This document shows positions 24,901 through 34,819 of a DNA stretch of 64,000 nt, one piece after another; the stretch's first letter is position 1; every line of letters starts with the position of its first letter. The stretch is from contig NZ_JAUASW010000001.1 of NCBI RefSeq assembly GCF_030345705.1, positions 496,001-560,000 on the forward strand. The letters are read 5' to 3'. The position numbers and the translations under genes are program-made. The stretch comes from Pelomonas sp. SE-A7 (GTDB lineage: Bacteria; Pseudomonadota; Gammaproteobacteria; Burkholderiales; Burkholderiaceae_C). The notes beneath the pieces were generated by a model. The model saw nothing but the letters and a program-made list of their open reading frames with translations. It was not told the origin of the DNA and searched no databases.

Positions 24901-25878
24901 ATGAGCCTTCTGATCGTCGAGCCGCTGGAAGCGGAAGTGATGCAGTGGCTGGCCGAGCGCCATCCGGTGCACTACGCCCCGGACCTGGCCACCGAACCCC
25001 ATCAATTGCGCGAGGCCCTGCACCAGGTGCAGGCCGTGGTGCTGCCGCCCTCGGTGGCGGTGGATGCGCCGCTGCTGCGCGCCGCGCCGCGGTTGCGGGT
25101 GGTCGGCCGCATGAGCGGCGGAGCCGAGAACATCGACGCCGAGGCCTGCCGGGCCGCGCGGGTCGAGGTGGTGCGCAGCCTGACGGCCACGGCCTCGGCC
25201 GAGGCGGAGTTCGTGGTTGGCGCCTTGCTGGCCCTCCTGCGCAGGGTGCCGGTGCTGTCGAGCGACGGCATGCTGGTCGGCCGCGAACTGGGCTGCGCCA
25301 CCATAGGCCTCATAGGCATGACGCCGGCGGCCCGCATGCTGGCCCAGCTGCTGCCGGTGTTCGGTACCCGGGTCGTCGGCTACGACCCCAGCCTGCACCA
25401 GAGCGACCCGATCTGGACCCAGTGGGGCATAGAGCCCTTGCCGCTGCGCGAGCTGATGGAGCTGAGCGACGGCACGGCCTTGCTGCTGGGCTATTTCCAG
25501 CGCTACCGCGGCCTGCTGGGCGAGCGGGTGCTGGGCTTTGCCAAACATGGCCAGGTCCTGGTCTGCACCGCCCATTCGGCCCTGGTGGACGACACGGCCC
25601 TGGCCCGCGTGCTGCAGGAGGGCCGCATCCTGGCGGCGTGGTTCGACACCATGGAGCCGGGTCTGCTGGATGCCGACCGGCCGCTGCACGGCATTGCCGG
25701 GCTCCAGGTCACGCCGCGCCTGGCCGGCACGACCAAGGAGTCGCGCACCCGGGCGGCCTGGGGCGTGGCCCGGCGCATCGACGAGCTGCTCGGGGCCACG
25801 CCGGAGCCGCAGGCCGAATTCCGCTCTACTTTCCCAGCCGAGCTGCCTGATCCTTCAGACGAGCCACGGTGGCGGTAA
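24901..25878 (+). CDS. D-2-hydroxyacid dehydrogenase homologue with altered active site
   Basis: 325 residues. The fold of the D-isomer-specific 2-hydroxyacid dehydrogenase family is recognisable: LRVVGRMSGGAENID, IGLIGMTPAARMLAQ, GRILAAWFDTMEPG. The catalytic residues are changed. The substrate-binding Arg of ARGALVD is His225 (TAHSALVD), the acid/base His of TPH is Arg273 (TPRLAG), while Glu252 is kept. The dinucleotide loop lacks the usual GxGxxG glycines. Activity as a standard dehydrogenase is doubtful, and a binding or altered enzymatic role is possible. It lies tail-to-tail with valS (6-base gap). Confidence 0.8.
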   Translation: MSLLIVEPLEAEVMQWLAERHPVHYAPDLATEPHQLREALHQVQAVVLPPSVAVDAPLLRAAPRLRVVGRMSGGAENIDAEACRAARVEVVRSLTATASAEAEFVVGALLALLRRVPVLSSDGMLVGRELGCATIGLIGMTPAARMLAQLLPVFGTRVVGYDPSLHQSDPIWTQWGIEPLPLRELMELSDGTALLLGYFQRYRGLLGERVLGFAKHGQVLVCTAHSALVDDTALARVLQEGRILAAWFDTMEPGLLDADRPLHGIAGLQVTPRLAGTTKESRTRAAWGVARRIDELLGATPEPQAEFRSTFPAELPDPSDEPRWR

Positions 25879-25884
25879 ACCGCT

Positions 25885-28797
25885 TCAGCGGTTCAGCAAC
25901 TGACTCAACTGTGCGCGCAAGCGCGTCACGGTATTGCTAAATTCATTCACGCGCTGACGCTCCAGGGCCACCACGGCCTCCGGCGCGCGCGCCACGAAGC
26001 TCTCGTTGCCCAGCTTGGCCTCGGCTTTGCTGATCTCGCCTTCCAGGCGGGCGATCTCCTTGCCCAGGCGGGCCTTCTCGGCCTCGACGTCGATCTCGAC
26101 CTTCAGTGCCAGGCGCGCATCGCCATGGACCAGCACCGGCGACATCGAGCTGGCGGCCTGGAAGGCGGCCTCGTCGTCGATGATCTGGACCTCGGCCAGC
26201 TTGGCCAGGGTCTTCAGGATGGCCGCGGATTCCTTGATGAAGCCGGTGTCGCCACCGACCAGCAGGGGCACGCGGTCTGACGGCGACAGGCCCATCTCGC
26301 TGCGCAGGCTGCGGCAGGTGCCGACCACGGCCTTGAGGTTGTTCATCCAGGCCTCGGCCTGGGTGTCGATGCGCTCGGGCACGGCCACCGGGTAGGCGGC
26401 GGTCACGATGTAGTCCGTGTCCTTGCGGCCGGCGATGGGGGCCACCACCTGCCACAGAGCTTCGGTGATGAAGGGCGCCACCGGGTGCAGCAGGCGCAGC
26501 GTGGTTTCCAGCACGCGGATCAGCGTGCGGCGGGTGGCGCGCTGCTGGCTCTCGTCGCCGGTCTGGATTTGCACCTTGGCGATCTCCAGGTACCAGTCGC
26601 AGTACTCGTTCCAGACGAAGTCGTAGATGGCGCCGGCCACGTTATCGAGACGGTAGTCGGCAAAGCCCTGGGCCACGGCCTGCTCGACCCGCTGCAGCTC
26701 GCTGACGATCCATCGGTCGGCCTGGCTGAACTGGTTGTAGCCGGGCGGGCACTGGCCCTTTTCATGGGCCAGGCCGCAGTCCTGGCCTTCGGTGTTCATC
26801 AGCACGAAGCGGGTGGCGTTCCACAGCTTGTTGCAGAAGTTGCGGTAGCCCTCGCAGCGCTTGGAGTCGAAGTTGATCGAACGGCCCAGCGTGGCCATGG
26901 AGGCAAAGGTGAAGCGCAGCGCATCGGCGCCGTAGCCGGGGATGCCTTCGGGGAATTCCTTCTCGGTGGCCTTGCGCACTTTGGGCGCGTTCTCGGGCTT
27001 GCGCAGGCCGGTGCTGCGCTTGTCCAGCAGCGGGGCCAGCTCGATGCCGTCGATCAGGTCGACCGGGTCCAGCACATTGCCTTCCGACTTGCTCATCTTC
27101 TTGCCCTGTGCATCCAGCACCAGGCCGTGGATGTAGACATGCCTGAAGGGCACCTTGCCGGTGAAATGCTTGGTCATCATGATCATCCGGGCGACCCAGA
27201 AGAAGATGATGTCGTAGCCGGTGACCAGCACCGAGGAGGGCAGGAACAGGTCCTGCTCCAGCGTCTTCTCGGGCCAGCCCAGGGTGGAGAAGGGCACCAT
27301 GGCCGAGGAGAACCAGGTGTCCAGCACGTCCTCGTCGCGGGTCAGCGTCTTGCCCGGGGCCTTGGCTTGCGCTTCGGCTTCGGTGCGGGCGACGTAGACC
27401 TTGCCGTCCTCGTCGTACCAGGCCGGAATCTGGTGGCCCCACCAGAGCTGGCGCGAGATGCACCAGTCCTGGATGTTCTTCATCCACTGGTTGTAGGTGT
27501 TGACCCAGTTCTCGGGCACGAACTTCACTTCGCCCGAGGCGACCACCTCGATGGCCTCCTCGGCAATGCTCTTGCCGTTGGCGCCGGCCTTGCTCATGGC
27601 CACGAACCACTGGTCGGTCAGCATGGGCTCGATCACCTGGCCGGTGCGGGCGCAGCGCGGGACCATCAGCTTGTGTTTCTTGACCTCGACCAGCAGGCCT
27701 TGCTCTTCCAGCTGGGCCACGATCTGCTTGCGGGCGACGAAGCGGTCCAGGCCCTGCAATGAAGGCGGAATCCCGATCTGGTCTGCCATCGGATAGCCGC
27801 TAGAAACCGGGCCAACTTTGCCACCACCTGAGTGTGGTGCAACATAGTTCTCCCAACCTTCCTCCGCACCAGGAGCGTTGTTGTCGATGACCTTTGCTTC
27901 TTTTGTGAAGATGGTCAGCATCGGCAGGCTGTGGCGGACGCCGACCTGGTAGTCGTTGGTGTCATGGGCCGGCGTGACCTTGACGACGCCGGTACCGAAT
28001 TCCTTGTCCACGTAGTCGTCGGCGATCACCGGCACCAGGCGGCCGGTGATGGGCAGTCGGACCTGCTTGCCGATCAGATGCTTGTAGCGCTCGTCCTCGG
28101 GGTGGACCATCACGGCCGTGTCGCCCAGCATGGTCTCGGGTCGGGTGGTGGCCACGACCAGCGATTCCGTGCCTTCGGCCAGCGGATAGCGGATGTGCCA
28201 CAGCGAGCCGTCTTCTTCCTCGCTCTCCACTTCCAGGTCGGACACGGCCGACTTCAGGATCGGGTCCCAGCTGACCAGGCGCTTGCCGCGGTAGATCAGG
28301 CCTTCGTCGAACAGCTTGACGAAGGTGTCGACGACCACGGACGAGAGCTTCTCGTCCATGGTGAAGTACTCATGCTCCCAGGAGACCGAGTCGCCTATGC
28401 GGCGCATCTGGCGCGTGATCGTGTTGCCGGATTCCTGCTTCCACTCCCACACGCGGGCGACGAAGTTCTTGCGGCCCAGGTCATGGCGGTTCTGGCCCTT
28501 TTCCTGCAGCTGGCGCTCGACCACGATCTGCGTGGCGATGCCAGCATGGTCGGTGCCCGGCACCCATAGCGTGTTCTGGCCGCGCATCCGGTGGTAGCGG
28601 GTCAGCGAGTCCATGATGGTCTGGTTGAACGCATGGCCCATGTGCAGTGTGCCGGTCACGTTGGGCGGCGGCAGCTGGATGCAGAAGGACTCGCGGCTGG
28701 CGTCCAGCGTCGGCTTGTAGAGGCCCTGTGACTCCCACAGCGGGCCCCAATGGGCTTCAAGGGCGGCGGGTTCGAAGGACTTGGCAAGTTCGGTCAT
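25885..28797 (-). CDS. valS: valyl-tRNA synthetase
   Basis: 970 residues, usual length for proteobacterial ValRS. It has the HIGH-type motif HMGH (52-55, in PPPNVTGTLHMGHAFNQ), the KMSKS loop (KKMSKSEGNVLDP, ~567), the class I editing domain between them (for example ATTRPETMLGDTAVMVHPED), and a C-terminal coiled-coil arm (~905-970). It charges tRNA-Val in the cytoplasm and hydrolyses misactivated threonine. A possible promoter lies at 28853-28883 in the gap shared with the divergent His-rich gene. Confidence 0.98.
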   Translation of the reverse strand: MTELAKSFEPAALEAHWGPLWESQGLYKPTLDASRESFCIQLPPPNVTGTLHMGHAFNQTIMDSLTRYHRMRGQNTLWVPGTDHAGIATQIVVERQLQEKGQNRHDLGRKNFVARVWEWKQESGNTITRQMRRIGDSVSWEHEYFTMDEKLSSVVVDTFVKLFDEGLIYRGKRLVSWDPILKSAVSDLEVESEEEDGSLWHIRYPLAEGTESLVVATTRPETMLGDTAVMVHPEDERYKHLIGKQVRLPITGRLVPVIADDYVDKEFGTGVVKVTPAHDTNDYQVGVRHSLPMLTIFTKEAKVIDNNAPGAEEGWENYVAPHSGGGKVGPVSSGYPMADQIGIPPSLQGLDRFVARKQIVAQLEEQGLLVEVKKHKLMVPRCARTGQVIEPMLTDQWFVAMSKAGANGKSIAEEAIEVVASGEVKFVPENWVNTYNQWMKNIQDWCISRQLWWGHQIPAWYDEDGKVYVARTEAEAQAKAPGKTLTRDEDVLDTWFSSAMVPFSTLGWPEKTLEQDLFLPSSVLVTGYDIIFFWVARMIMMTKHFTGKVPFRHVYIHGLVLDAQGKKMSKSEGNVLDPVDLIDGIELAPLLDKRSTGLRKPENAPKVRKATEKEFPEGIPGYGADALRFTFASMATLGRSINFDSKRCEGYRNFCNKLWNATRFVLMNTEGQDCGLAHEKGQCPPGYNQFSQADRWIVSELQRVEQAVAQGFADYRLDNVAGAIYDFVWNEYCDWYLEIAKVQIQTGDESQQRATRRTLIRVLETTLRLLHPVAPFITEALWQVVAPIAGRKDTDYIVTAAYPVAVPERIDTQAEAWMNNLKAVVGTCRSLRSEMGLSPSDRVPLLVGGDTGFIKESAAILKTLAKLAEVQIIDDEAAFQAASSMSPVLVHGDARLALKVEIDVEAEKARLGKEIARLEGEISKAEAKLGNESFVARAPEAVVALERQRVNEFSNTVTRLRAQLSQLLNR

Positions 28798-28852
28798 GGC
28801 GCGCGGGCGGCCTCAGGGGGCCGCCGGTGGTCAGGGCTACGGGGGAGGGGCG

Positions 28853-28883
28853 ATTGTAGAGGCGCGCTCCTGCAGCGATACAA
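28853..28883 (-). promoter_or_regulatory. possible valS promoter
   Basis: On the minus strand, TTGTAT (28883-28878) and TACAAT (28858-28853) are spaced by 19 bases, longer than the ideal 17. The -35 overlaps the direct repeats described at 28875-28901, so a regulator bound there could also affect valS. The -10 is good, the -35 and spacing are weak. Confidence 0.4.
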
Positions 28884-28901
28884 AACGAAACCCGGCGATA
28901 C
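28875..28901 (+). promoter_or_regulatory. three 10-bp-spaced direct repeats, candidate response-regulator box
   Basis: GCGATAC (28875-28881), ACGAAAC (28885-28891) and GCGATAC (28895-28901) follow each other at exactly 10-base steps, one helical turn, consensus RCGAWAC-N3. OmpR-family regulators bind tandem repeats on one face of DNA with this spacing. The repeat lies 77 bases upstream of the His-rich gene of a regulator-kinase operon, so autoregulation is likely. Binding is inference. Confidence 0.5.
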
Positions 28902-28977
28902 CGCGCTGAGATGCCCCGGGGAGCCGGTCCCGGAATCATCCGTTCCATCCCGACCGCAAACCCACAAGGATTGAGCG

Positions 28978-29412
28978 ATGCGCTTCCTCGGAATGAACCT
29001 GTTCCACCGCTGGCACCACCACCATCACCTGCACGGCCACCATGGCCATGGCCGCCACCACCACGCCCGGCTGCTCGGTCGCCAGGCCGATGCGCTGGAC
29101 TACCTGGCCGGGCACCTGGACCTGAACCAGGCCCAGCAGGCCTTGCTGGACCAGCTCCAGCTGCAGCTGATGCGGCAGCGCCGCGAGCTGCGCAGCACCT
29201 TGTCGCTGGCCGGACTGGAGCCGCTGGTGGCCAGCGAGAGCTTCGACCGCGAGGCCGCCCGGCGGCTGCTGGCCAGCCAGCTGGACAGCCTGCACCAGGC
29301 CGGTCCGGCCCTGGTCGAGGCGGCGGCCGATTTCTTCGACAGCCTGGACTTCGAGCAGCAGCAGGCCCTGCGTTTCCTGCTGCGGGTGCGCAGCGGCCGC
29401 CGGGCACAATGA
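28978..29412 (+). CDS. His-rich CpxP/Spy-like small protein
   Basis: 144 residues; AAGGATTGAG serves as ribosome site. Residues 10-29 contain 13 histidines (HRWHHHHHLHGHHGHGRHHH), a likely metal-binding tail. The rest is helical with LNQAQQALLDQLQLQLMRQ, resembling the LTxxQ-type helix of CpxP/Spy periplasmic proteins. No hydrophobic signal sequence is seen, so unlike those proteins it may be cytoplasmic. It is followed after 4 bases by a response regulator and then a kinase, forming one operon, so it may sense or buffer a metal for that system. The function is inferred. Confidence 0.72.
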   Translation: MRFLGMNLFHRWHHHHHLHGHHGHGRHHHARLLGRQADALDYLAGHLDLNQAQQALLDQLQLQLMRQRRELRSTLSLAGLEPLVASESFDREAARRLLASQLDSLHQAGPALVEAAADFFDSLDFEQQQALRFLLRVRSGRRAQ

Positions 29413-29416
29413 AGCG

Positions 29417-30115
29417 ATGCACCGCCTGCTGCTGATCGACGACGACGAGGCCCTGTCGGGCCCGCTGGCCCAATACCTGCGCCGTTTCGACTTCGAACTC
29501 GAGTCCGTGACCCGGCCCAGCCAGGCGCTGCAGCGCCTGGGCCGCCAGCGCTTCGATGCGCTGATCTTGGACGGCATGCTGCCCGAGATGGACGGCTTCG
29601 AGTTCTGCAAGCGCCTGCGCTCCGGCAGCGAGCCCTGGAAGGACATGCCCGTGCTGATGCTGACCGCCCGCGGCGACCTGACCGACCGCGTGGTCGGCCT
29701 GGAGCTGGGCGCCGACGACTACCTGGCCAAGCCCTTCGAACCGCGTGAGCTGGCGGCGCGGCTGCAGACCATACTGCGCCGCACCCGCTTCGCACCTGCG
29801 GCGCCCAGCAGCGAGTTGCTGTTCGAGGGCCTCAGCATCGATTCGGTGCGGCGCGAAGTCCGCCAGGCCAGCGGCGAGGCCATCGAGCTGACCAGCACCG
29901 AGTACGAGCTGCTCCTGATGCTGGCCCGCGAGCCGGGCCGGGTGTTCTCGCGCGACGAGATCCTCAACAAGCTGCGCGGCCAGGAGGCCGAGCTCTACAC
30001 CCGGGCGGTGGACATCCTGGTCAGCCGGCTGCGCCGCAAGCTGGAGCCGCTGGAGGCCCTGAAGACACTGCGCAATGCGGGCTACTGCTTCGCGCTGCCC
30101 GCGAGGTCGGCATGA
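29417..30115 (+). CDS. OmpR-family response regulator
   Basis: 232 residues. Receiver domain 1-120 with acidic pocket IDDDE (7-11), phosphoacceptor Asp52 in ILDGMLPEMDGFEF, the Thr of MLTARGD and Lys in YLAKPFEPREL. Residues ~135-230 form the winged-helix DNA-binding domain (ELTSTEYELLLMLAREPGRV, then DILVSRLRRKLEP). It overlaps the kinase gene by four bases (30112-30115). The candidate tandem binding site at 28875-28901 precedes the operon. The signal is probably linked to the His-rich protein upstream. Confidence 0.95.
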   Translation: MHRLLLIDDDEALSGPLAQYLRRFDFELESVTRPSQALQRLGRQRFDALILDGMLPEMDGFEFCKRLRSGSEPWKDMPVLMLTARGDLTDRVVGLELGADDYLAKPFEPRELAARLQTILRRTRFAPAAPSSELLFEGLSIDSVRREVRQASGEAIELTSTEYELLLMLAREPGRVFSRDEILNKLRGQEAELYTRAVDILVSRLRRKLEPLEALKTLRNAGYCFALPARSA

Positions 30116-31185
30116 GAGCCGAACGAGCCCTGCAACATCGGGCGATGAAGCGCCGCTTCAAGCGGCGCATGGAGCTGAACCGCAAGCGCTCCTTGATGTG
30201 GCGGCTGCGGGCCCGCCAGCGTTGGCATGAGCGCTGGCATCGCCACCATGCGCAATTCAAGCACTCGGTCGGCGCACGGCTGATTGCGGTCTTCGTCTCG
30301 CTGGCCGTGTTGGGTGGCTTGATCCTCTATGGGGCGCAGGAGGGCCAGGTCGGGGCCTGGACCGCCGGGGCCTTGCTGCTGCTGGTGATTGGCCTGGCCT
30401 TCGGTGCCATACGCCGCATGCTGCGGCCACTGCGCGCCTTGGCCGCCGGAGTCGAGGCCTTCGGCCGCGGCGAGCTGGACCACCGGATCCGCTATTTCCA
30501 CCGCGACGAACTGGGCGACCTGGCCCACCGCTTCAACCAGATGGCGGCCGACATCCAGGCCATGCTGGATGGCAAGCGGGCTTTGCTACTGGCCATGAGC
30601 CATGAGCTGCGCAGCCCGCTGACCCGGGCCCGGCTGCATGCCGAGCTGATCGAGGACGGCGATTCCAAGCAGGGCCTGCTCAAGGAGCTGGCCGAGATGC
30701 GCGACCTGATCCAGGCGCTGCTGGAGAGCGAACGCCTGGGCGGCGGCCACAGCGCCCTGCAGCTGCGCGACTGTGATCTGGCGGCCCTGGTGCGCGATTC
30801 GGTCGGCGAGGAGGTGGCGCTGCGCATCGAGCCCGGCCTGCCGCTGCTGCGCCTGGATCCCATGCGCATCCAGCTGCTGCTGCGCAACCTGGTGGGCAAT
30901 GCGCTGCGACACAACGATGCGGCGCAGGGGCCGGTGCTGGTTTCGCTGAGCCGCGCGGGGCAGGGCGTGAGGCTGGCCGTGCGTGACCATGGCCCCGGCG
31001 TGCCGCCGGAGGCGCTGTCGCAGCTGGGTGAACCCTTCTATCGCCCCGACGCCGCCCGCAGCCGCAACGAGGGCGGTGTGGGGCTGGGTTTGAGCTTGTG
31101 CAAGCTGGTGGCCGTGGCCCATGGCTCGCGGCTGGAGTTGCGCAATGCCGATCCGGGTTTCGAGGCGGCGCTGACGCTGGGCTGA
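30112..31185 (+). CDS. sensor histidine kinase with minimal periplasmic loop
   Basis: 357 residues. A long basic, His-rich cytoplasmic N-terminus (1-56, including HERWHRHHAQFKH) precedes two membrane helices (~57-75 and ~82-100) joined by only about seven residues, so there is no periplasmic sensor domain. HAMP follows (~101-153), then H-box AMSHELRSPLTRAR with His164, N-box LLLRNLVGNALRHNDA, G1 VRDHGPGVPPE and G2 GGVGLGLSLCK. It should phosphorylate the adjacent regulator. This architecture suggests sensing in the membrane or by the His-rich tail. Family calling is secure. Confidence 0.93.
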   Translation: MRAERALQHRAMKRRFKRRMELNRKRSLMWRLRARQRWHERWHRHHAQFKHSVGARLIAVFVSLAVLGGLILYGAQEGQVGAWTAGALLLLVIGLAFGAIRRMLRPLRALAAGVEAFGRGELDHRIRYFHRDELGDLAHRFNQMAADIQAMLDGKRALLLAMSHELRSPLTRARLHAELIEDGDSKQGLLKELAEMRDLIQALLESERLGGGHSALQLRDCDLAALVRDSVGEEVALRIEPGLPLLRLDPMRIQLLLRNLVGNALRHNDAAQGPVLVSLSRAGQGVRLAVRDHGPGVPPEALSQLGEPFYRPDAARSRNEGGVGLGLSLCKLVAVAHGSRLELRNADPGFEAALTLG

Positions 31186-31229
31186 ACGGGTACATTCCAG
31201 CTCCCGCCCTGAAGTAGAAGGCCCTGCCC

Positions 31230-32450
31230 ATGCGTCCGACCCTGCGTCTCCTTGCCCTGGCCCTGGCCTCGCTCGCGAGCTTCCAGGCCCATGCCGACTT
31301 CGCCATCCCCGGCTTCGAGCTGGTCCACACGGCACCGGTAGAGACCAGCCTGGCCACGCCCGACCTGCGCGAACCGGTGGGGGTCTGGCGCCAGATGTTC
31401 GATGGCGCCAAGAAGGAAATCGCCATCGCCCAGTTCTATGTGGCGGGCGAGCCGGGCGAGGCGCTGGACGAGCTGATCGGACGGCTGGAGGCGGCCGCGG
31501 CGCGCGGCGTGAAGATCCGCTTCCTGATGGAAGACAAGGGCCAGCGCCTGTCGGTGCCCGCCACGCTGGAGCGGCTCAGGAAGATCCCCGGCATCGAGTT
31601 CCGCCTGCTGGACTACAACAAGCTCAGCGGCAACGGCATCATCCACGCCAAGTATTTCGTGGTGGACGGTGCCCAGGCCTTCGTCGGCAGCCAGAACTTC
31701 GACTGGCGCGCCCTCAAGCACATCCACGAGACCGGCCTGCGCATCAGCGACGCCACCGTCGTGGCTCAGGTCCAGGCGATCTTCGAGCAGGACTGGCAGG
31801 CGCAAGCGCTGATCGCGGCCGGCAAGCCGGTGCCGGTGCTGGCCCAGCCGGCCCAGCCCTTCGACATCGACAGGAAGAGCTTCCTGCTGTCCAGCCCGCG
31901 ATCCTGGAACCCGCCCGGCGTGGGCGACTCGGAAGAAGTGCTGCCGCGCCTGCTGGCCCAAGCACAGAAGGAAGTACGGGTCCAGCTGCTGGACTACGTG
32001 CCGCTGAGCTATGCGCCGGGCCGCCGGCCGTTCTATGCGGTGATAGACAACGCGATCCGGTCGGCTTTGCAGCGCGGGGTCAAGGTCAAGCTGATGGTGT
32101 CGAACTGGAACACCGAGGAGCCGGCCATTGACCACCTGAAGAGCCTGGCCCTGCTGCCCGGCATAGAGATCCGCATCGTGACATTGCCGCGGGCCTCGAC
32201 CGGCTTCATTCCTTTCGCCCGGGTGATCCACACCAAGACGATGGTGATAGACGGCGAGCTGGCCTGGGTGGGCACCAGCAACTGGAGCGGCGGCTACCTG
32301 GACAAGTCGCGCAACCTGGAAGTGGTGATGCGCGACAAGGCCATGGCCGAGCGCGTGGCCGCGCTGCATGAGCAGACCTGGAGCTCCAACTATGCCGCGC
32401 CCATCGACGTGATGAAGCACTATCCGAAGCCGGCCAAGGGCACGCCCTGA
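31230..32450 (+). CDS. exported phospholipase D-family protein
   Basis: 406 residues with a signal peptide (LLALALASLASFQAHA). Two HKD motifs are intact: IIHAKYFVVDGAQAFVGSQN (~138) and VIHTKTMVIDGELAWVGTSN (~333), the paired catalytic sites of the phospholipase D/cardiolipin synthase superfamily. The signal sequence and lack of cardiolipin-synthase membrane helices point to a periplasmic or secreted enzyme cleaving or transferring phosphodiesters. The 44-base gap from the kinase leaves room for its own ribosome site. The substrate is not known. It converges on guaC. Confidence 0.88.
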   Translation: MRPTLRLLALALASLASFQAHADFAIPGFELVHTAPVETSLATPDLREPVGVWRQMFDGAKKEIAIAQFYVAGEPGEALDELIGRLEAAAARGVKIRFLMEDKGQRLSVPATLERLRKIPGIEFRLLDYNKLSGNGIIHAKYFVVDGAQAFVGSQNFDWRALKHIHETGLRISDATVVAQVQAIFEQDWQAQALIAAGKPVPVLAQPAQPFDIDRKSFLLSSPRSWNPPGVGDSEEVLPRLLAQAQKEVRVQLLDYVPLSYAPGRRPFYAVIDNAIRSALQRGVKVKLMVSNWNTEEPAIDHLKSLALLPGIEIRIVTLPRASTGFIPFARVIHTKTMVIDGELAWVGTSNWSGGYLDKSRNLEVVMRDKAMAERVAALHEQTWSSNYAAPIDVMKHYPKPAKGTP

Positions 32451-32465
32451 CCGGCTATCCGGAGA

Positions 32466-33443
32466 TCACATGAAGAGGTGCTCTCCTGCGTTCTCTCCCC
32501 CGAGAATCACGTAATTGACCTTCTTCAAATCGGCCAGAGCGCGCCCACCGGCATAGGAGATCGAGCTCTGCAGGTCTTCCTGCATCTCGCGGATGGTGTC
32601 GCCGAACCTGCCCTTGATCGGCTCGAGGATGCGCTTGCCCTCGACATGCTTGTACTCGCCCTTGTTGAAGTCCGAGGCCGAGCCGTAGTACTCCTTGTAA
32701 AGCTTGCCGTCGACCTCGACCGTCTGGCCGGGCGACTCCTCATGGCCGGCGAACAGCGAGCCGATCATCACCATCGAGGCGCCGAAGCGCACGCTCTTGG
32801 CGATGTCGCCATGGTGGCGTATGCCCCCGTCGGCAATGATGGGCTTGGTGGCCACGCGGGCACACCACTTGAGCGCCGACAGCTGCCAGCCGCCGGTGCC
32901 GAAGCCGGTCTTCAGGCGGGTGATGCAGACCTTGCCCGGGCCTATGCCGACCTTGGTCGCGTCGGCGCCCCAGTTCTCCAGGTCGATCACGCCTTCCGGC
33001 GTGCCCACGTTGCCGGCGATGACGAAGGTGTCGGGCAGCTTCTGCTTGATGTGGGCAATCATGCGCTGCACGCTCTCGGCATGGCCGTGGGCGATGTCGA
33101 TGGTGATGTAGTCGGCGCCCAGGCCTTCGGCCGCCAGGCGGTCGATCACCTCGTAGTCGGCCGGCTTGACGCCCGAGCTGAGCGAGACGATCAGGCCCTT
33201 GTCGCGCATGGACCGGGCGAAGGCCACGTTGTCCAGGTCGAAGCGGTGCATCACGTAGAAGTAGCCGTTGGCGGCCAGCCATTCGGTCAGCTGCTCGTCC
33301 ACCACGGTCTTCATATTGGCCGGCACGGCCGGCAGCTTGAAGCGGTGCGGGCCGAACTCGATCGAGGTGTCGCATTCGGCGCGGCTGGTGACGCGGCACT
33401 TGCGCGGCAGCAGCAGGATGTTGTCGTAGTCGAAGATTTCCAT
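32466..33443 (-). CDS. guaC: GMP reductase
   Basis: 325 residues from ATG 33443 (MEIFDYDNILLLPRKCRV), the usual length. It is an IMPDH/GMPR barrel with the catalytic Cys loop GIGPGKVCITRLKTGFGTGG and phosphate-binding IADGGIRHHGDIAKSV and MIGSLFAGHEESPG. It converts GMP to IMP and ammonia with NADPH, balancing purine nucleotides. There are no CBS domains, which separates it from IMP dehydrogenase. Its 5' leader holds a strong intrinsic-terminator-like hairpin at 33562-33591, so expression may be attenuated. Confidence 0.95.
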   Translation of the reverse strand: MEIFDYDNILLLPRKCRVTSRAECDTSIEFGPHRFKLPAVPANMKTVVDEQLTEWLAANGYFYVMHRFDLDNVAFARSMRDKGLIVSLSSGVKPADYEVIDRLAAEGLGADYITIDIAHGHAESVQRMIAHIKQKLPDTFVIAGNVGTPEGVIDLENWGADATKVGIGPGKVCITRLKTGFGTGGWQLSALKWCARVATKPIIADGGIRHHGDIAKSVRFGASMVMIGSLFAGHEESPGQTVEVDGKLYKEYYGSASDFNKGEYKHVEGKRILEPIKGRFGDTIREMQEDLQSSISYAGGRALADLKKVNYVILGGENAGEHLFM

Positions 33444-33561
33444 GAGGTTTCCAAGTTCGCATCGGGGCTGCGTTGAGCAGTGCAGGCCCTGGGCTGCGAG
33501 CGCTTGACTAGGAGACCGGTTTGTTCCACCGAGGCCCTGCGGCGGGGCAGGGTGGCGAAAC

Positions 33562-33591
33562 AAAAAACCGGGTCCCTAAATTTGGGCCCGG
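33562..33591 (-). terminator. intrinsic-terminator-like hairpin in the guaC leader
   Basis: Read on the minus strand: CCGGGCCC, loop AAATTTA, GGGACCCGG (8 bp with one bulged A), then TTTTTTG. It lies about 118 bases upstream of the guaC start codon, in guaC sense. On the plus strand there is no T-run, so it does not terminate the divergent gene. A TAGAAT box (minus strand, around 33598-33603) just before it could be a -10 placing the start of transcription at the hairpin foot. Either it attenuates guaC or it ends a short leader RNA. Confidence 0.65.
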
Positions 33592-33695
33592 TGCCCGATT
33601 CTACGCATGCGCGCCCCAGGCCGGGGCGGCTGTGCACCAATCGGTAAAATCGCGCCTTCTTCCGTCTTTCCTCGCCAGCAGTCCAGAAGGAACGC

Positions 33696-34817
<1,122 letters not shown>

Positions 34818-34819
34818 GG

